A stretch of 64,000 bases of DNA, taken from NCBI GenBank assembly GCA_040797845.1, contig JBFNFA010000006.1, positions 1 through 64,000 of the forward strand, read 5' to 3'. The notes below the pieces were generated by a model, which saw only the letters and a list, made by a program, of their open reading frames with translations, was not told the DNA's origin and did no database searches. The position numbers and the translations under genes are program-made. Numbering within the stretch: position 1 is the first letter of the stretch; each line of letters begins with the position of its first letter. This document shows positions 60,024-64,000 of the stretch, piece after piece. The stretch is from Clostridium_AW sp040797845 (GTDB lineage: Bacteria > Bacillota > Clostridia > Clostridiales > Clostridiaceae).

Positions 60024-60452
60024 TCATATGAATTTTAGTATTGTATTACCAATTTTAATTATATCACCAATTTTTAAGCGAGTTCTATCTTCAATTCTAA
60101 CTTCATTTACAAGAATTCCATTTGTACTATCTAAATCCTCAATTATATAATCATCATTTTTAAAGTATACTCTAGCATGAAATGAAGATATATAAGGATC
60201 ATCTAATATAAAAGTATTGCCTTCCTTTCTTCCTATAGTTATTTCACCTTTTATTGGAATAACTCCACCTTTTTTTAAGTTAGAACTATTTCCTGGTTCA
60301 ATTATCTCAAAGCCCGCACTCTTATTAACTGAGCTCTTTTTTCCACTTGATTTCATATCCTTATTCATTATCTTTAAAGAGGTCCATATTATTAAATATA
60401 TTATCGCTATAATGAATATGGTAAATACATAACTTATTTTATCTATTAACAT
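60024..60452 (-). CDS. Membrane-anchored FHA-domain protein
   Basis: 142 residues. One N-terminal helix (VFTIFIIAIIYLIIW), a basic linker, then a forkhead-associated domain from about residue 60: GRKEGNTFILDDPYISSFHA (conserved G-R and S-x-x-H phosphothreonine site) and DLDSTNGILVNEVRI (T-N-G). FHA domains bind phosphothreonine. Next to SEDS and PBP genes it is a likely target of, or adaptor for, a PASTA-type Ser/Thr kinase that controls cell-wall synthesis. First gene of the FHA-SEDS-PBP-YhaM-YdjM run. Confidence 0.9.
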   Translation of the reverse strand: MLIDKISYVFTIFIIAIIYLIIWTSLKIMNKDMKSSGKKSSVNKSAGFEIIEPGNSSNLKKGGVIPIKGEITIGRKEGNTFILDDPYISSFHARVYFKNDDYIIEDLDSTNGILVNEVRIEDRTRLKIGDIIKIGNTILKFI

Positions 60453-60489
60453 AGAAACACCTTCTTTACTTTAGGATTGATATGTATTG

Positions 60490-60518
60490 AAAAGACTAGC
60501 ATAGTTTGTATGCTAGTC
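60490..60518 (-). terminator. Terminator of uvrA
   Basis: GACTAGCATA (60494-60503) / TATGCTAGTC (60509-60518), 5-nt loop, then TTTTCAAT on the minus strand. It separates the uvrBA unit from the cell-wall operon. Confidence 0.85.
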
Positions 60519-60527
60519 TACCTTAAA

Positions 60528-63350
60528 TTATAACATCTTTTTTAGGTAATGTCCTGTGTAAGAATTTACATTATCCCTTACCTCTTCTGGAGTTCCATAA
60601 GCTACTATAGTACCGCCCTTATCTCCACCTTCAGGTCCTAAGTCAATTATATAATCAGCACACTTTATCACATCTAGGTTATGTTCTATAACTACTACAG
60701 AATTTCCACTCTCTACTAACCTATGTAATATAGAAATAAGTCTATTTACATCGTCTATATGAAGACCAGTAGTTGGTTCATCTAGAATATAAAGAGTTTT
60801 ACCTGTGCTCCTCTTAGATAATTCATAAGCTAGCTTAATTCTTTGTGCTTCCCCTCCAGATAGCTGAGTTGAAGGCTGACCTAATCTTATATATCCAAGA
60901 CCTACATCCATTAGAGTTTGAAGTTTGTTTTTGATTCTAGGTATATTTTCAAAAAACTCTAAAGCTTCTTCCACAGTCATATTTAATATGTTATCAATAT
61001 TTTTTCCTTTATATTTTACCTCTAGTGTTTCTCTATTATACCTCTTACCTTTACATACTTCACAAGGAACATACACATCTGACAAGAATTGCATTTCTAT
61101 TTTTATTATACCGTCACCCTTACAAGCTTCGCATCTTCCACCCTTAACATTGAAGCTAAATCTTCCTGGTTTATATCCTCTCATTTTAGATTCTGAAATA
61201 TTTGAAAAGACCTCTCTTATTATATCAAATACTCCTGTATAAGTGGCAGGATTCGATCTTGGTGTTCTGCCTATAGGGCTCTGATCAATGTTAATTATCT
61301 TATCTATATTTTCTACACCTAAAATATCTTTATGCAACCCTGGATTGTCTTTTGATCCATTTAATTTTTTATTTAATCCCTTATATAATATTTCGTTAAC
61401 TAACGTACTTTTGCCAGAACCAGATACTCCTGTAACAGAAGTAAATACTCCTAAAGGAAAGCTAGCATCTACTTTCTTTAAATTGTTTTCTCTAGCTCCT
61501 TTTATAGTGATCCAATTTCCATTGCACTTTCTTCTTTCCTTTGGAATCTCAATCCTTTTTTTTCCGCTTAGATATTGCCCCGTAATAGATCTTTCATTAT
61601 TAATAATCTCTTCTAAAGGGCCCGCTGCTATTACTTCTCCACCATGCTCCCCTGCCCCTGGACCAATATCCACTATAAAATCTGCTTCTCTTATGGTATC
61701 TTCATCATGTTCTACTACTATTAAAGTATTTCCTAAATTTTTCAGATGTTTTAAAGTAGCAATTAATCTATCATTATCTCTTTGATGAAGTCCTATACTT
61801 GGCTCATCTAGTATATATAAAACTCCTACTAAACTTGAACCTATTTGAGTAGCTAATCTAATTCTTTGAGCTTCTCCTCCTGAAAGAGTACCTGCTGTTC
61901 TAGATAAGTTTAAATAGTCCAATCCTACATCTATTAAAAAGTTTAACCTACTCTTTATTTCCTTTAATATTTGATTACTTATTATTTGTTCTTTTTCTGA
62001 AAGCGTAACGCTCTCAATGAATTTTAATTCCTCTTTAATAGACAAAATGCAAAATTCATATATATTTTTATCTCCTACTGTTACGGCTAAAGCCTCAGGT
62101 CTTAATCTAGCTCCACCACACTTCGGACACGGGTTATTGCTCATGTAGGATTCTACTTCTTCTTTTATATAATCTGAATTTGTTTCAAAATATCTTCTCT
62201 TTAAATTATTTATAACCCCTTCATATGCATGATTAAATTCTGAAATCCTATTTTCTTTTTCATATTTTACCTTAATTCTATCGCCTTTTAATCCATAAAG
62301 TAAAATATCTACTATCTTAGGTTCTAGATCCTTTATAGGGGTGTCTAAAGTAAAATTGTATTCATTTGATAGCGCTGTTAATATACTATATGTCCATGAA
62401 TCTTCTTTTAAAGATCCATTTCCCCATGGTAATACGGCACCCTCCATTATACTTTTACTTCTGTCGGGAATGACTAAGTCTTCATCTATTTCTAAAAGAG
62501 TTCCTAATCCATCACAATGATCACATTTACCAAAGGGAGAGTTAAATGAAAACAACCTCGGTGCTATCTCTCCTATGCTTATACCACATTCTACGCAAGC
62601 AAAGTTTTCACTAAATAGCATATCCTCTCCATCCAATACGTTAACAACTACAATACCTTCTGATAATTTTAGCGCTGTTTCTATGGAGTCCGCTAATCTG
62701 CTCTTTATGTCATCTTTAATTATCAATCTATCTATAACAGCTTCGATGGTATGTTTTTTATTCTTTTCTAATTTTATTTCTTCCTCTTCTAAATCCACTG
62801 TACTTCCATCTATTCTAGCTCTTATATATCCACTCTTTTTAATGTTTTCTAGTACCTTTGTGTGTTCTCCTTTTCTCCCACTTATTATTGGAGATAGTAT
62901 CTGTATTCTTGTCCTCTCTGGTAACTCTACTATTTTATCTACCATCTGGTCTACTGTCTGCTGCTTTATTTCCTTACCGCATTTAGGACAATGTGGAACT
63001 CCTATTCTGGCATAAAGCAATCTTAAATAGTCATATATTTCAGTAACAGTTCCTACTGTAGAACGAGGGTTTCTTCCTGTAGTCTTTTGATCTATTGATA
63101 TGGCAGGAGACAATCCCTCTATATATTCTACGTCTGGCTTATCCATCTGTCCTAAAAACTGTCTAGCATAAGCAGATAAGGATTCTACATATCTTCTTTG
63201 TCCTTCTGCATACAAGGTGTCGAAAGCTAGTGATGATTTTCCTGAACCAGATAGACCTGTAAACACCACAAACTTATCTCTAGGTACTTCCAAATCTACG
63301 TTTTTTAAATTATTTACCTTTGCTCCTTTTATAACAATTTTATTTATCAT
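60528..63350 (-). CDS. uvrA: Excinuclease ABC subunit A
   Basis: 940 residues, full length. Two ABC ATPase modules: Walker A GLSGSGKSSLAFDTLYAEGQ near 32 and GVSGSGKSTLVNEILYKGL near 640. Signatures LSGGEAQRIRLATQIGS and LSGGEAQRIKLAYELSKR. Zinc fingers CPKCGKEIKQQ, CDHCDGLG-type insert and CEACKGDGIIKIEMQFLSD with CEVCKGKRYN. It is the damage-recognition ATPase of nucleotide excision repair. It starts 24 bp after uvrB and ends in its own terminator. Confidence 0.98.
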   Translation of the reverse strand: MINKIVIKGAKVNNLKNVDLEVPRDKFVVFTGLSGSGKSSLAFDTLYAEGQRRYVESLSAYARQFLGQMDKPDVEYIEGLSPAISIDQKTTGRNPRSTVGTVTEIYDYLRLLYARIGVPHCPKCGKEIKQQTVDQMVDKIVELPERTRIQILSPIISGRKGEHTKVLENIKKSGYIRARIDGSTVDLEEEEIKLEKNKKHTIEAVIDRLIIKDDIKSRLADSIETALKLSEGIVVVNVLDGEDMLFSENFACVECGISIGEIAPRLFSFNSPFGKCDHCDGLGTLLEIDEDLVIPDRSKSIMEGAVLPWGNGSLKEDSWTYSILTALSNEYNFTLDTPIKDLEPKIVDILLYGLKGDRIKVKYEKENRISEFNHAYEGVINNLKRRYFETNSDYIKEEVESYMSNNPCPKCGGARLRPEALAVTVGDKNIYEFCILSIKEELKFIESVTLSEKEQIISNQILKEIKSRLNFLIDVGLDYLNLSRTAGTLSGGEAQRIRLATQIGSSLVGVLYILDEPSIGLHQRDNDRLIATLKHLKNLGNTLIVVEHDEDTIREADFIVDIGPGAGEHGGEVIAAGPLEEIINNERSITGQYLSGKKRIEIPKERRKCNGNWITIKGARENNLKKVDASFPLGVFTSVTGVSGSGKSTLVNEILYKGLNKKLNGSKDNPGLHKDILGVENIDKIINIDQSPIGRTPRSNPATYTGVFDIIREVFSNISESKMRGYKPGRFSFNVKGGRCEACKGDGIIKIEMQFLSDVYVPCEVCKGKRYNRETLEVKYKGKNIDNILNMTVEEALEFFENIPRIKNKLQTLMDVGLGYIRLGQPSTQLSGGEAQRIKLAYELSKRSTGKTLYILDEPTTGLHIDDVNRLISILHRLVESGNSVVVIEHNLDVIKCADYIIDLGPEGGDKGGTIVAYGTPEEVRDNVNSYTGHYLKKML

Positions 63351-63373
63351 AAATGTAAAATTTACACACTCCT

Positions 63374-64000
63374 CTATTTGCTTTTAGATTTTTTCAATTT
63401 CTTTTTTAATTCAAGTACTGAATCCCTCAGTTGTGCCGCTCTTTCAAATTGTAAATCCTTGGCAGCCGCCTTCATGTCAAGCTCATATTGCTGAATAAGC
63501 TTTTCTATATTATCATTATTGGCCTTTATTGCCTCTTCTAAACTATCATACTCAACACTTTCTTCTCCAACTTTTGTAGCTTCGATAATTTCTCTAATGT
63601 CTTTAATTATTGTTTTAGGGACGATATTATGCTCCTCATTATATTCTGTTTGTATACCTCTTCTTCTATTGGTTTCTTTAATTGCTCTATCCATAGAAGG
63701 AGTTATCCTGTCCCCATACATTATTACTTTACTTTCTGAATTTCTAGCTGCTCTTCCTATTATCTGAATAAGTGATCTATCAGATCTTAAAAACCCTTCT
63801 TTATCTGCATCTAGTATTGCTACTAAAGCTACTTCTGGTATATCTAATCCTTCTCTTAATAGGTTAATTCCCACTAGTACATCGAATTCTCCCTTTCTTA
63901 GATCTCTTATTATCTTCATTCTTTCAATGGTATCTATATCAGAATGCAGATAGTTTGTCTTAATATTCATTTCTTTAAAATATTGAGTTAAATCCTCTGC
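63374..64000 (-). CDS. uvrB: Excinuclease ABC subunit B, C-terminal part (gene continues beyond window)
   Basis: The frame is open to the last base and covers about 208 C-terminal residues of a ~660-residue protein. Helicase motifs V-VI are visible: LREGLDIPEVALVAILDADK, then QIIGRAARNSESKVIMYGD. After them come YNEEHNIVPKTIIKDIRE and the UVR domain that contacts UvrC (KAAAKDLQFERAAQLRDSVL). UvrB holds damaged DNA and loads UvrC. The visible internal ATG (MNIKTNYLHSD) is not the start. uvrB and uvrA form an operon. Confidence 0.97.
   Translation of the reverse strand, partial: AEDLTQYFKEMNIKTNYLHSDIDTIERMKIIRDLRKGEFDVLVGINLLREGLDIPEVALVAILDADKEGFLRSDRSLIQIIGRAARNSESKVIMYGDRITPSMDRAIKETNRRRGIQTEYNEEHNIVPKTIIKDIREIIEATKVGEESVEYDSLEEAIKANNDNIEKLIQQYELDMKAAAKDLQFERAAQLRDSVLELKKKLKKSKSK

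Noticed and set aside
1..64000. tRNA, rRNA, origin of replication, prophage integrase or CRISPR array
   Set aside because: Looked for by eye on both strands; nothing with the necessary structure was found.

Overview
The window looks like the chromosome of a low-G+C, spore-forming, strictly anaerobic Clostridium (sensu stricto). The reasons are AT-rich DNA and codon use, strong AGGAGG ribosome-binding sites with frequent TTG/GTG starts, a collagen-like exosporium-type protein, an anaerobic sulfite reductase operon (asrABC), and the clostridial order uvrB-uvrA ... uvrC-murB-rapZ-yvcK-whiA-dnaE-pfkA-pyk. The species cannot be fixed from the window alone. No tRNA, rRNA or CRISPR array was recognised.

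Region 1 (1-33.5 kb) is accessory. It holds the start of a BclA-like collagen protein and a decayed oleate hydratase. Two separate cassettes each consist of an AraC regulator plus a heterodimeric IrtAB/YbtPQ-type ABC pair, and the first carries two Fur-box-like sites. A copper operon (csoR-copA-copZ) has a visible promoter and operator. Next come a TetR-controlled MacB-like ABC protein, a BcrAB-like ABC transporter with its two-component system, a DsbA/FrnE-like protein, an ECF sigma/anti-sigma pair, a methyltransferase and a sugar-dehydrogenase-like beta-propeller. The antibiotic-resistance pair follows: an Lsa-type ABC-F protein and a Cfr-type 23S rRNA methyltransferase. Last are IS200/IS605 and other gene debris and a visibly G+C-richer yeiL/rihB nucleoside-hydrolase module that looks transferred.

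Region 2 (33.7-64 kb) is core chromosome, entirely on the minus strand. It holds an rRNA uracil methyltransferase, a DUF554 membrane protein, an Fe-S aldo-keto reductase, asrABC with an FNT-family channel and a Crp/Fnr regulator, glycolysis (pyk, pfkA), replication (dnaE), the whiA-yvcK-rapZ-murB cluster, uvrC, a YdjM-like protein, a YhaM-like nuclease, a cell-wall trio (FHA protein, FtsW/RodA, penicillin-binding protein), uvrA and the 3' part of uvrB.

The most interesting signal is regulatory. The ABC-F gene and the Cfr-like gene are each preceded by a 26-codon upstream ORF. The two peptides align without gaps and share a T-H, L-H, D, G, M-E pattern. In both, the Leu-His codons can pair with the Met-Glu codons, and alternative pairing with a downstream segment is possible. 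In the Cfr leader the Shine-Dalgarno sequence also lies in a hairpin. This looks like a duplicated, drug-sensing ribosome-stalling attenuator controlling two resistance genes that act on the same part of the ribosome. Other points are a probable ATC start codon in the FNT channel gene, a structured element with an exact 51-bp tandem duplication, and several decayed genes (oleate hydratase, IS200/IS605 TnpA, a possible type III Res remnant).
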